64,000 bases of DNA from the NCBI GenBank assembly GCA_034112445.1, contig JAWUVI010000019.1:85507-149506 (forward strand), given 5' to 3'. This document shows positions 34,894 to 42,479 of this stretch, piece by piece; positions within the stretch are counted from its first letter, which is position 1; each line of letters starts with the position of its first letter. This DNA comes from Pelagadaptatus sp034112445 (GTDB lineage: Bacteria; Pseudomonadota; Gammaproteobacteria; Pseudomonadales; Cellvibrionaceae). The translations under genes and the position numbers were made by a program. Under the pieces are notes generated by a model. That model was given only the letters and a program-made list of their open reading frames with translations, was not told the DNA's origin and did not search any database.

Positions 34894-34992
34894 AGTTAAC
34901 ATCGCAATAAGCGACGCAAAATAGTTGGCTATACTAGCGAAGAATGAGCGCAGCCAACTGTTATGCGTTCGTTCTTGATTGGCTTGTTATAT
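34894..34992 (-). repeat. Longer attC-like structure upstream of HTH-like copy B
   Basis: On the minus strand: ATATAAC (R''-like, 34986-34992) followed by AAGCCAATC, an internal inverted repeat AGTTGGCT/AGCCAACT, then GCGATGTTAACT with GTTAACT (34894-34900) as a degenerate R'. About 99 bp, in the size range of VCR-type sites. No minus-strand gene ends next to its R'' side, so this is a weaker call. Confidence 0.45.
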
Positions 34993-35055
34993 GTTAACTA
35001 TAACAGATCGGCACCTCAAAATAACCTCAAAGATATCATAAGGCTTAGTACCCAC

Positions 35056-35085
35056 TACTAATTGGCGAACTACTAATTGGCGAAC
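35056..35085 (+). repeat. 15-bp tandem duplication abutting a start codon
   Basis: TACTAATTGGCGAAC at 35056-35070 and 35071-35085, two identical copies. They end one base before the ATG at 35087, so they replace any normal Shine-Dalgarno sequence. Confidence 0.93.
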
Positions 35086-35086
35086 T

Positions 35087-35488
35087 ATGAAAGATTGTAA
35101 TCAATGCGGAAAGTGTTGCATCAAATATGGTGGCGGAGCTCTTTCAGCGACAAAAGAAGAAATTGACCTATGGGAAATATTCAACCCTGAGATTTTCAAG
35201 TTCGTTAAGAACAACGAAATATGGTTTGATCAGAAATCTGGTGTAAGGCTCAAAAGCTGCCCATTTCTAGAAGTTACCCCCCCAATAGGACCTCTTACCC
35301 AAAATTTATACACATGCAGCATCTACCAAGATAGACCTGAAGACTGCCGCCATTACCCCAGTCTGATAGTTGAAATGATTAGGGATGAGTGCGAAATGAT
35401 AGAAACCCTAGATTTAGAAAAGCCAGAACAGGCTCAAATCAAACTGGATGTATTAATGCAAGACAGCCGCCCATCAAGCTTTTCATAA
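35087..35488 (+). CDS. YkgJ-family cysteine-cluster protein
   Basis: 133 residues beginning MKDCNQCGKCCIKYGGG, with further cysteines in LKSCPFLEV, YTCSIYQDRPEDCRHYP and DECEMIE. It belongs to the CxxCxxCC metal-chelating family. It is the only plus-strand gene in this part of the window and starts directly after a perfect 15-bp duplication, with no visible ribosome site. Function unknown. Confidence 0.85.
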   Translation: MKDCNQCGKCCIKYGGGALSATKEEIDLWEIFNPEIFKFVKNNEIWFDQKSGVRLKSCPFLEVTPPIGPLTQNLYTCSIYQDRPEDCRHYPSLIVEMIRDECEMIETLDLEKPEQAQIKLDVLMQDSRPSSFS

Positions 35489-35575
35489 CTTTGTACTTCT
35501 AAGCCTGCAAAAGAACGGGTTACGCAAGCAAAAGTAACCACTTAGTATTGGGCTTTTATTTTGCCCTAGCTGTAT

Positions 35576-36295
35576 TTATATTTTGAAACTGGCGGAGCAT
35601 TGGCCATGGAATGGTTCACCCCCAGTAGGGTGCTCAAAATATAAGTCGCTGGCATGCAGGAGTAAACGATCTGCCATTGTTTCACTGTGATCGCTTTTAT
35701 ACAGGTCACACCCAAGGATTGGGTGACCCATTACCTTACTGTGAATTCGTAGCTGGTGCGTGCGCCCGGTAAGGGGAGTAAATTCCACCAAGCTCCGTCG
35801 CGGCTGCTCTAGTCTTTGTAATACCGTGTATTCACTTGTGGCCGGTTTTCCGGTGGCAGAACAAATTTTAACTCGAGGGAAAATATTTTTATCTTTTGCT
35901 ATGGCTGCAACTATCTGACCTTGATCATCTGCAACCCATCCTTCAAGCATGGCAACATAACGTTTTTTAATTGCACGCATTTGAAACTGTTGGTTTAGAT
36001 GTTGTGTCGATTCAGCATTCAAACCCACCATCATAATTCCCGATGTACCCAAGTCTAAACGATGCGGTAATTTTGCTTCTGGAAATGCAGGGCTCACCCC
36101 TTCTTGGCCATGCACCAAACGGTAGTGAACCGAATCCCAGTTGAGGGGATTTTTACCGGACAAACTAAACAGACCGCTGGGCTTGTTGATCAGTAAGATG
36201 TCATCATCTTGATACAAGATTTCCACAAGACCCTTACATACAGGCGCCACAAAATCATCAACGATAGTTTCAGTCAGAGGTCTATCTATAGGCAT
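35576..36295 (-). CDS. RluA-family pseudouridine synthase
   Basis: 239 residues without an S4 domain. LPHRLDLGTSGIMMVG carries the catalytic Asp, KKRYVAMLEGWV and LTGRTHQLRIHSKVMGHPILGC (as TGRTHQLRIHSKVMGHP) complete the RluA signature. The ATG at 36295 has AGGA 8 bp upstream. Compact RluA-type enzymes modify U746 of 23S rRNA and U32 of tRNAs, or other RNA; the exact site cannot be read from sequence. Confidence 0.88.
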   Translation of the reverse strand: MPIDRPLTETIVDDFVAPVCKGLVEILYQDDDILLINKPSGLFSLSGKNPLNWDSVHYRLVHGQEGVSPAFPEAKLPHRLDLGTSGIMMVGLNAESTQHLNQQFQMRAIKKRYVAMLEGWVADDQGQIVAAIAKDKNIFPRVKICSATGKPATSEYTVLQRLEQPRRSLVEFTPLTGRTHQLRIHSKVMGHPILGCDLYKSDHSETMADRLLLHASDLYFEHPTGGEPFHGQCSASFKI

Positions 36296-36350
36296 CCAAT
36301 ATTTCCTACTGTAAATAAACATATCGCCACGCTCATCACTTCACGGGCAT

Positions 36351-37109
36351 CTAAGTAACTTGTAGGCCTTGTACACCATCAAACAATAATTTTAAGCCCA
36401 CAATAAAAAGAAAGAAATAACAGATCTGGTAGACAACTTTTTCACTTACTTTGTGCAGCAAAAAATACCCCAATCGAACACCTATAGGCGCTAAAGGAAC
36501 CATTACTAACGATGTCAGTAGGTTGGTACTGCTAAATTGACCCTGCCAAGTATATGGGATGAGTTTTATCAAATTAACAACAGCAAAGAAAATTGCCATA
36601 GTACCCATTAACACCACTTTATCCATTTTTTGAGGCAACAGATAAATACTGATAGGTGGGCCACCCGCATGAATACCAAAACTGGTAAACCCCGCCACCG
36701 CGCCCCAAACTCCCCCGCGAACTTTACTGACTTCCTGTTTCGGCTTCTCTTTATGTTCAAACCAATAATTGAGGAAAAATACGACTGACATCAATCCAAT
36801 CATGATGCGGATCATATCTTCAGATAAATAACGAAAACTGAGTGCTCCAACGACAACCCCAACTATCGCTCCCGGAATAATGATATTCAGGTTCTTGCGG
36901 CACCACTGACCACGGAAACTCCACAGAGCCACCCCATCCATAACAACTAAAATGGGTAATAGGATTGCAGCAGCTTGTACAGGGGAAACCGCCAGACTGA
37001 TCAGTGGCACCGAGACAACCGCAATGCCACCACCGAACCCGCCCTTAGCCATACCAAAGATCAAAATTGCCGGAATGGCACAAAGATAAAAGAAGGGATC
37101 GGTAATCAT
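36351..37109 (-). CDS. TauE/SafE family membrane transporter
   Basis: 252 residues with about eight membrane helices. The typical N-terminal GMAKGGFGGGIAVVSVPL and the second-half GFTSFGIHAGGPPISIYLLP repeat are present. Family members export sulfite, sulfoacetate or similar anions. A second TauE/SafE gene is at 56423. No sulfur genes are adjacent. Confidence 0.9.
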   Translation of the reverse strand: MITDPFFYLCAIPAILIFGMAKGGFGGGIAVVSVPLISLAVSPVQAAAILLPILVVMDGVALWSFRGQWCRKNLNIIIPGAIVGVVVGALSFRYLSEDMIRIMIGLMSVVFFLNYWFEHKEKPKQEVSKVRGGVWGAVAGFTSFGIHAGGPPISIYLLPQKMDKVVLMGTMAIFFAVVNLIKLIPYTWQGQFSSTNLLTSLVMVPLAPIGVRLGYFLLHKVSEKVVYQICYFFLFIVGLKLLFDGVQGLQVT

Positions 37110-37166
37110 ACAAAGGCCACTTTCTGTGCGCTTGCATCACTGCTTGAATGAATGAACAGGTGAAGA

Positions 37167-37364
37167 CTAAAAAACATCGTCTTCACAATAGACTGTCACC
37201 ATAAGTTGATTCGATTCATCTTCGGAAATTTGAAACACAATGGGACGGCAACAGACTTGGCAGTCTTCTATATATTGAGAGCCAACCTCCTGACTGTCTA
37301 TAAGTACTGAAATAGTCTCACCGCAGTATGGGCAATTTATACTGTGTTCATTTAGTTCAATCAA
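37167..37364 (-). CDS. CPXCG motif cysteine-rich protein
   Basis: 65 residues with two zinc-knuckle motifs, NCPYCGE (10-16) and DCQVCCRPI (34-42), then an acidic C-terminal half. It fits the CPXCG-motif family of gammaproteobacteria. Function unknown. Confidence 0.9.
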   Translation of the reverse strand: MIELNEHSINCPYCGETISVLIDSQEVGSQYIEDCQVCCRPIVFQISEDESNQLMVTVYCEDDVF

Positions 37365-37413
37365 TTATTAGACTCAATATTTTTCACAGACACGAAACAA
37401 TTTATACAACGAC

Positions 37414-38319
37414 TCATTGATTACTTGTTTTAGATTCTCTAAGAATATTGGCTAAATAATCAGGTCGATCGGTAATAATGCCATCCACATTCATTTTGAT
37501 AAGGTCACGCATCGTACTGGGTTTATTTATAGTCCAAGGTTGAACGCGCAAACCAATTTCATGAGCGTTATTCACAAAACGTTTCGTCACAATTTCAAAA
37601 CCACTACGGTGTAAGGGTACGTGTAACACCTGTGCTTTTGGTGAATACAGTTTGTGTAATCCCAACGTTGATAAAATAAAGAACTCAGTAATTTCGTCAC
37701 GCCCCATTGAAGTAACCACATTTGGGCAAGCTTCGCGAAATTCATCCAAACTGTCTTGATAAAATGAGGCAACGAGTGAGCGGTCATCTGCTTTATGCCG
37801 TTTAATTAAGTCACACAACGGCTCTACTAACGAGGGTGTTTCCTGTTTGATTTCTATGCTGATCGGCATTGCTGGGTAGCGGGTAAAGACTTCATCAAGG
37901 GTGGGGACTTGAATGCCCTGCCCTCTAAAAGGCCAACTGCCGTCCGGAGCATCTTCAAACCAACGGTAACCCGCATCGAGCGTTTTTAATTGCGGGAGAG
38001 TCATGTTTTTAATTAGCCCTCGACCATTGGTCGTCCGGTCTACCGTCGCATCGTGCATGACGACCAAATGACCGTCTTTACTCATGTGGATATCCAGCTC
38101 CAACATATGCGAACCCACGGATTTTGCGCCATCAAAGCCCGTTAATGTATCGCTGGGCCACAACTCATAACCGCCCTGATGACCTATATTCATAAAAGAC
38201 GGATACGTCTCAAAAAAAGGCATTTGTCGAGCCGGCTGCGCGGTTAAAAACATCACAATAGCTGCCAAAATTAATAACAGCACGGCCGATAAAATGGCTC
38301 TTCGAAGAAATAGAAACAT
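37414..38319 (-). CDS. Glycerophosphodiester phosphodiesterase
   Basis: 301 residues. An N-terminal membrane anchor (residues about 5-27) precedes the GDPD barrel, with GHQGGYELWPSDTL (the usual HRG reads HQG), LELDIHMSKDGHLVVMHDATVDRTTNG, and SIEIKQE. Catalytic and metal residues (H, E, D, H) are all present. It hydrolyses glycerophosphodiesters to glycerol-3-phosphate and the alcohol, outside or at the membrane. Confidence 0.9.
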   Translation of the reverse strand: MFLFLRRAILSAVLLLILAAIVMFLTAQPARQMPFFETYPSFMNIGHQGGYELWPSDTLTGFDGAKSVGSHMLELDIHMSKDGHLVVMHDATVDRTTNGRGLIKNMTLPQLKTLDAGYRWFEDAPDGSWPFRGQGIQVPTLDEVFTRYPAMPISIEIKQETPSLVEPLCDLIKRHKADDRSLVASFYQDSLDEFREACPNVVTSMGRDEITEFFILSTLGLHKLYSPKAQVLHVPLHRSGFEIVTKRFVNNAHEIGLRVQPWTINKPSTMRDLIKMNVDGIITDRPDYLANILRESKTSNQ

Positions 38320-38367
38320 AATTGCTCGCCTAAAAATTTCGATTGAATAATGAAACCGACTTTATCA

Positions 38368-38724
38368 CTACAAGCGAATCACATATTCCTTTCGAGTAGT
38401 CTCTACCACTTCCCATGTTCCTTTAAAGCCAGGACGAATCAAAAAACTATCGCCAGCTTTTAGCTCTTGAGAAGCTCCACCCTCCTCCGACAAAATAGAA
38501 ATTCCCTGTAAAATACGGCAATATTCCCATTCATCGTAACTCACTTTCCACTTACCCGGCGTGGACTCCCATGTACCCGCATATAAACCTTCTTGCTCTT
38601 CAATATTCCAGGTGCGAAATTCAGGATTGCCCGAGATTAGCTTTTCAGGTTCAGGTGCTTCAATCTCGACCTCAAAATCAGTCGTATTAACACGCACAAA
38701 TAATGCATCAGTTTCTGTCATCAT
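38368..38724 (-). CDS. Cupin-fold protein (DUF861-type)
   Basis: 118 residues with a single cupin: YAGTWESTPGKWKVSYDEWEYCRILQG then LKAGDSFLIRPGFKGTWEV, characteristic of the DUF861/EutQ-like cupins, some of them (S)-ureidoglycine aminohydrolase relatives. AAGGGAAG precedes the ATG at 38724 (an ATG one codon later is possible). Ligand unknown. Confidence 0.85.
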   Translation of the reverse strand: MMTETDALFVRVNTTDFEVEIEAPEPEKLISGNPEFRTWNIEEQEGLYAGTWESTPGKWKVSYDEWEYCRILQGISILSEEGGASQELKAGDSFLIRPGFKGTWEVVETTRKEYVIRL

Positions 38725-38777
38725 GAATCTTCCCTTCAATTATGTCGCTCATATTTTTTATTAACTCTAGTAAAAGG

Positions 38778-39317
38778 TTAATGTGGCTGCCAATCATAGA
38801 CATAAATCGGCGTTTGGTATGCATCGCTAAGCCTGATGGCTTTAAGAGGTTTGCATGAAGGTAAAGCGAATGTGTTACTCACAATGAGAGCTCCAGTTAA
38901 CCGCTCGCGCTCCAGTTTGTCCTGAAGGGCAACCATACCCTCAGGAAAAAGATAACAAAATAGGACTCCAGCTTTGCTGAGATCGGCGGTTCTAAAATCT
39001 TTCCGATAGAGCGTTAGTTTATCCAGCCCTAAACAATATTTGCGAATGACAGAAACCAGCCATGGGAACCATGACAACTCGTATCCAATCACTTGTTGAT
39101 CGGGGTACTTACGGGCAACAGCGATAACAAGTGTTCCCCAACCAGAACCGAGATCAATTAAAGGCCCTTCTACAGACTGATCAATTGAAGCCAGCATAGC
39201 GTGGCAAGCTTTGCTTGAGCTCATCACAGGGGAAATTCCCGTTTGCAGCGTGCCCCAAACAATGGATAAGGCCATCACAAGGACGAGGCAAACCAGTATT
39301 AATTCTAGAGGGGTCAT
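38778..39317 (-). CDS. Membrane-anchored class I methyltransferase-like protein
   Basis: 179 residues with an N-terminal transmembrane helix (about 5-23) and a short methyltransferase core: LIDLGSGWGTLVIAVA (motif I), VIGYELSWFP (acidic residue of motif II), YRKDFRTADL. The core is compact with a rudimentary C-terminal half. The gene starts one base after the stop of the pterin dehydratase gene upstream. Target unknown. Confidence 0.8.
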   Translation of the reverse strand: MTPLELILVCLVLVMALSIVWGTLQTGISPVMSSSKACHAMLASIDQSVEGPLIDLGSGWGTLVIAVARKYPDQQVIGYELSWFPWLVSVIRKYCLGLDKLTLYRKDFRTADLSKAGVLFCYLFPEGMVALQDKLERERLTGALIVSNTFALPSCKPLKAIRLSDAYQTPIYVYDWQPH

Positions 39318-39318
39318 A

Positions 39319-39615
39319 TTAAATTAACGTTGATATTTCCTGTGCCAACTCAAAATCTCTCTTGGATAGTCCGCCGACCTCATGAGTGGTTAAACTTATA
39401 ACAACTCTACTGTAGACATTAGACCACTCGGGATGGTGATTTGCCCTCTCCGCTAAGATGGCTACTTGTGTCATAAAGCCAAACGCTGAAACAAAATCAG
39501 GGAATTTAAATTCTCGGTATAGTTTGCCCTCGTTAATATGCCAAAGATTTTCAGAAGCTTTATTAAGCTCTTTTAGCGAGATATCTATCTCACCCTGACT
39601 GAAACTTTCTATCAT
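39319..39615 (-). CDS. 4a-hydroxytetrahydrobiopterin dehydratase-like protein (PCD/DCoH)
   Basis: 98 residues with the pterin-4a-carbinolamine dehydratase signature: REFKFPDFVSAFGFM, ANHHPEWSNVYSRV (catalytic His pair), THEVGGLSKRDFELA. The start at 39615 has a perfect GGAGG 5 bp upstream. PhhB recycles tetrahydrobiopterin after phenylalanine hydroxylase; phhA is not in this window, so it could also act in molybdopterin or other roles. Confidence 0.85.
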   Translation of the reverse strand: MIESFSQGEIDISLKELNKASENLWHINEGKLYREFKFPDFVSAFGFMTQVAILAERANHHPEWSNVYSRVVISLTTHEVGGLSKRDFELAQEISTLI

Positions 39616-39658
39616 ACAAACCTCCAACTAATTACAAAGCTCACAGCTATCCAAATAT

Positions 39659-39868
39659 TTAGTCCATTGAACGGTACTGTAATATTAAGTTGATAATTTC
39701 ATGATCACTCGTCGATGATTTTAGAGAGTCATTAAATGAGGCTCTCTGTGGCAAACGGATGTTAAATTTGGCGTGCAACATTTTTGCAACTTGCTCGTCA
39801 TCATTTGGGTCAAAATCTTTATCGGTATAAATACAAATTCTCTGAAGCATAAACTCTTTATTTGCCAT
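39659..39868 (-). CDS. Hypothetical protein
   Basis: 69 residues, mixed charge, not recognised: LQRICIYTDKDFDPNDDEQ, then KMLHAKFNIRLPQR, then SDHEIINLILQYRSMD. No membrane or signal segment. AAATACTTTTC precedes the ATG. A TATAAT-like -10 is visible upstream at 39924-39929 on the minus strand. It lies upstream of the pterin dehydratase. Confidence 0.65.
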   Translation of the reverse strand: MANKEFMLQRICIYTDKDFDPNDDEQVAKMLHAKFNIRLPQRASFNDSLKSSTSDHEIINLILQYRSMD

Positions 39869-40148
39869 GAAAAGTATTTCTCTTATGTGTCATTCGTTTT
39901 TCGAAACTACTGCGAAACAGCTCATTATAATGCCAAGGGCTTACGCAAGAATTGTTGAGTTGGTATCCAAACTGCATATCGCGTTAAATAACGGCGCACA
40001 GATTGTGTGCCGAGCTTGCGCTGCTTCTGTAGGTTTTCTACCTGACTAGATAATCTCGGATGGATCTATAGACACACAATCGTGAGTCATACTTTTCGCT
40101 CACGCTGCTCTAGAACAGAAGCCGAACAAGGTGAACATTGCCCACTTT
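39869..40148. other. Non-coding stretch with small stem-loops
   Basis: About 280 bp. On the minus strand GCATTATAATGAG provides a -10 hexamer. On the plus strand GGCGCACA-GAT-TGTGTGCC (near 39993-40011) forms an 8-bp stem with one mismatch, and GTAGGTTTTCTAC is a second small hairpin. A 39-codon plus-strand frame across it has no ribosome site, so I do not call it a gene. Confidence 0.4.
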
Positions 40149-40307
40149 TTAGTCTGTACTCTCAATTGGGGCATCTACACTATCAGTTTCTGGGGCTTGA
40201 TCTTCAGCTGAGTTTTTAGCCAATTTATTAAGTCGCTTTTCTTCTTTCTTCTTCTTTTTTGCAATTTCTTTCTGTCTTTTTTCGTATGAATAATTAGGTT
40301 TTGCCAT
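40149..40307 (-). CDS. Small lysine-rich protein
   Basis: 52 residues: MAKPNYSYEKRQKEIAKKKK, then a lysine/glutamate helix and an acidic tail DQAPETDSVDAPIESTD. The basic head with the MAKPNYxYEKRQKE start is conserved in small gammaproteobacterial proteins. Start and stop are clean, with GAGAGAAC 5 bp before the ATG. Function unknown; binding to nucleic acid is possible. Confidence 0.8.
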   Translation of the reverse strand: MAKPNYSYEKRQKEIAKKKKKEEKRLNKLAKNSAEDQAPETDSVDAPIESTD

Positions 40308-40463
40308 GGGAGTTCTCTCAGGTTAATTCGTGTAGGTTAAAGATTCGATAGGAGACAAGATTGATCCTACCGATCAGACCAAAGAGAGCCACTCCACTGT
40401 CCGAGCGAACAATATAACAAGATTGAACCGCTTATAACTCACTATTTCGATTTTCATAGGTCT

Positions 40464-40652
40464 TCATTGCTTCTTTCTTTGCTCACAGCGCTCTAATACA
40501 GCTTTTTTTTCAATATCGGATTTATTCCGCCAACCTACTATTTCGGATAACTCTCGATGACAGCCGACACAAACATCATCCGTATCTAAGCAACAGTTTC
40601 TAATACAGGGACTCTTCACTGCGTCGTTGTCTTCCTTTATGAGAGCTGCCAT
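40464..40652 (-). CDS. DUF1289 family protein
   Basis: 62 residues with the DUF1289 pattern KSPCIRNCCLDTDDVCVGCHREL followed by EIVGWRNKSD (in pieces: SPCIRNCCLD and VCVGCHREL). Four cysteines could bind an Fe-S cluster or zinc. Function unknown. Confidence 0.9.
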   Translation of the reverse strand: MAALIKEDNDAVKSPCIRNCCLDTDDVCVGCHRELSEIVGWRNKSDIEKKAVLERCEQRKKQ

Positions 40653-40715
40653 ACATTAACCTATAGTTAGAAACATCACGTCTTGAAACCGACAACCGCT
40701 AAGCGCTGAAACTTA

Positions 40716-40743
40716 TTGTAAGAGTTAAATTGTAAGAGTTAAT
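40716..40743. repeat. 14-bp tandem duplication across a stop codon
   Basis: TTGTAAGAGTTAAA (40716-40729) and TTGTAAGAGTTAAT (40730-40743). The second copy contains the TAA stop (40739-40741, minus strand) of the M48 protease gene. Confidence 0.88.
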
Positions 40744-41596
40744 TAGCGGTTTTGAACTCTTTCATCAAAAAATCCGGAAGATTCTTATACGGTACCAATT
40801 CACTGGATTTTTCGTTAAAGCTATCCACCCGCTTGATTCGCTCCTGCGTCACTGGGTGAGTACTCAATATTTCTGGCGGGTTAAAAACGTTGCTACCCTC
40901 ATTCAATACTTCAAACAAACTCTCTGCTCCCCGCGTATGCCCATAGTAGCGCTCAAGAGTCTGTAATGCCTCAATATCGGCTTGATCTTCTTGCTGACGT
41001 GAAAAGGATAAGCTGGTCAGCAACCCAACATTGCCAACTAACTGCTGCGACATACTGCTGTCACCAAAGCCACTGATACTCGCTAGAGCCAGCCCGACAG
41101 CAACCCCTCTGCCAAGAGCTACAATGGGCGCACGTTGTTTGATGTGAGCAATTTCATGGGACAAGAGCATAGCTAAGGCGTTTTCATGGGGAAGCCTTTC
41201 AATTAAGCCTCGGTACATGATGAGATTGCCACCTAAAGTGGCGAACGCATTAACCGTATCGTCATCAACATAATGCACAACCACGTCCATACCCTCAGGC
41301 AACTGCTGCGCTACAACGAGCTCATCTGCTAGCTGCTGAAGATAGCTCTCTATGCGTTGCTGTTCTTTTGTTAAATCAACACGATCAGAGATGCTGGCTG
41401 CAAAAGATGATGTGGACAGCGACTTTTCAATACTGAACGGAATCAAGTGAACTAGCCAACCGGCCATGAAAGACAAGAGCGCCACAACTAAGACCGTCAT
41501 TGCTCCCAACCCAAAGGCAAGAATGACGAACTCCTTTAATGGGTGCTCCTCACTGACATTAATTCCCTCAGGAATGGTGCGATTCTCGTATTTCAT
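40739..41596 (-). CDS. M48 family zinc metalloprotease
   Basis: 285 residues. A transmembrane helix (about 28-50) places the catalytic domain outside the membrane or facing the periplasm. The active site is LLSHEIAHIKQR (HExxH) near residue 148, with the third ligand Glu in SFSRQQEDQADIEAL. The C-terminal STHPVTQERI is typical of the BepA/LoiP/M48C group. Its start overlaps the YbjQ gene by 4 bp (ATGA), so the three genes form one operon. Confidence 0.9.
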   Translation of the reverse strand: MKYENRTIPEGINVSEEHPLKEFVILAFGLGAMTVLVVALLSFMAGWLVHLIPFSIEKSLSTSSFAASISDRVDLTKEQQRIESYLQQLADELVVAQQLPEGMDVVVHYVDDDTVNAFATLGGNLIMYRGLIERLPHENALAMLLSHEIAHIKQRAPIVALGRGVAVGLALASISGFGDSSMSQQLVGNVGLLTSLSFSRQQEDQADIEALQTLERYYGHTRGAESLFEVLNEGSNVFNPPEILSTHPVTQERIKRVDSFNEKSSELVPYKNLPDFLMKEFKTAN

Positions 41597-42051
41597 AGCA
41601 CGGGCATCGGACTCAACGCAGTACCATAGGCATAGATTTCAACACTGCCAATTTGCTGCCCCTGACCCTTGGTGATTGAAGCCGTTTCTAACTTCACGTT
41701 CACCACCATGGTAGCCCCTTTCGCTATCGCATCTTCTTTCATTCGCAGGATTGCTTCACGGCGCGCACGTTCAAGCAATGACTCATACGTTGTTACCCTA
41801 CCGCCAACAATAGCCCTCAAACCTGCCGCAATCCGCTTAAAATAATCCACTGAAATAACCACATTACCACCCACTAACTCGGCTTTTGAATTTTCCATTC
41901 CGGGAGGTAGCAGGCGCCCATTAAACGTAAGCACATCTTGGTATTTTTGTTCACGTTCGATAATAGATTTGAAATGTTTCTTCTCCGCCATCCGGCCAAA
42001 GAAATACCCCAGTACTAATAACGTCGCAAAGAAATATAAATCAATATTCAT
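41593..42051 (-). CDS. YbjQ-family protein with membrane anchor
   Basis: 152 residues. An N-terminal helix (about 4-20) is followed by a cytoplasmic linker and a YbjQ (DUF74) fold: VGGRVTTYESLLERARREAILRM, KGATMVVNVKLET, EIYAYGTA (as RVTTYESLLERARREAILRM). YbjQ proteins are small pentameric domains of unknown function, some tied to metal response. Lies between the second YbjQ gene and the M48 protease. Confidence 0.88.
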   Translation of the reverse strand: MNIDLYFFATLLVLGYFFGRMAEKKHFKSIIEREQKYQDVLTFNGRLLPPGMENSKAELVGGNVVISVDYFKRIAAGLRAIVGGRVTTYESLLERARREAILRMKEDAIAKGATMVVNVKLETASITKGQGQQIGSVEIYAYGTALSPMPVL

Positions 42052-42056
42052 AACGC

Positions 42057-42371
42057 TTACTCAATGATGACCGCTGTGCCATAGGCAAACAATTCTGCAG
42101 CACCAGACGTGACTGATGACGTTGAATAGCGCACATTGATGACCGCATTCGCACCAATAGCTTTCGCTTGCTGAACCATACGATCAGTCGCTTCTTCACG
42201 CGACTCCTGAAGCAGTTCTGTATAACCGACCAACTCACCCCCAAAAATGTTTTTCAGACCAGCCATAATGTCACGTCCGGCATGTTTAGCACGAACCGTG
42301 TTGCCCTGAACCATCCCAAGGTGGGTAGTGACTTGCTTACCGGGAATTACTTCAATATTAGTAACTAACAT
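42057..42371 (-). CDS. ybjQ: YbjQ family protein
   Basis: 104 residues, the standard soluble YbjQ domain: VTTHLGMVQGNTVRAKHAGRDIM, GGELVGYTELLQESREEA, AIGANAVINVRYST, ELFAYGTAV. ATG with AAGGACGC upstream. First gene of a three-gene operon with the anchored YbjQ and the M48 protease. Confidence 0.92.
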   Translation of the reverse strand: MLVTNIEVIPGKQVTTHLGMVQGNTVRAKHAGRDIMAGLKNIFGGELVGYTELLQESREEATDRMVQQAKAIGANAVINVRYSTSSVTSGAAELFAYGTAVIIE

Positions 42372-42479
42372 ATTGCGTCCTTAGTTTTTATTTTCCTTAC
42401 GACCAGAATACCTGATCAGCGTTTAAGTAGATTGAGATTTACCCTTCACCTTTTTCCAATACTCATTTCATACCTCCGT

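Noticed and set aside
34986..35090. Second attC site feeding the YkgJ-type gene
   Set aside because: That gene is on the plus strand, opposite to the site, and its start is set off by a duplication; no attC found after its stop.
35517..35540. GGTTAC/GTAACC hairpin after the YkgJ-type gene
   Set aside because: Six-bp arms and no T-run directly after; not convincing as a terminator.
39930..40049. 39-codon plus-strand frame (MPRAYARIVELV...)
   Set aside because: Reads somewhat like protein but has no ribosome site, overlaps the upstream region of the minus-strand gene at 39868 and contains stem-loops; not enough to call a gene.
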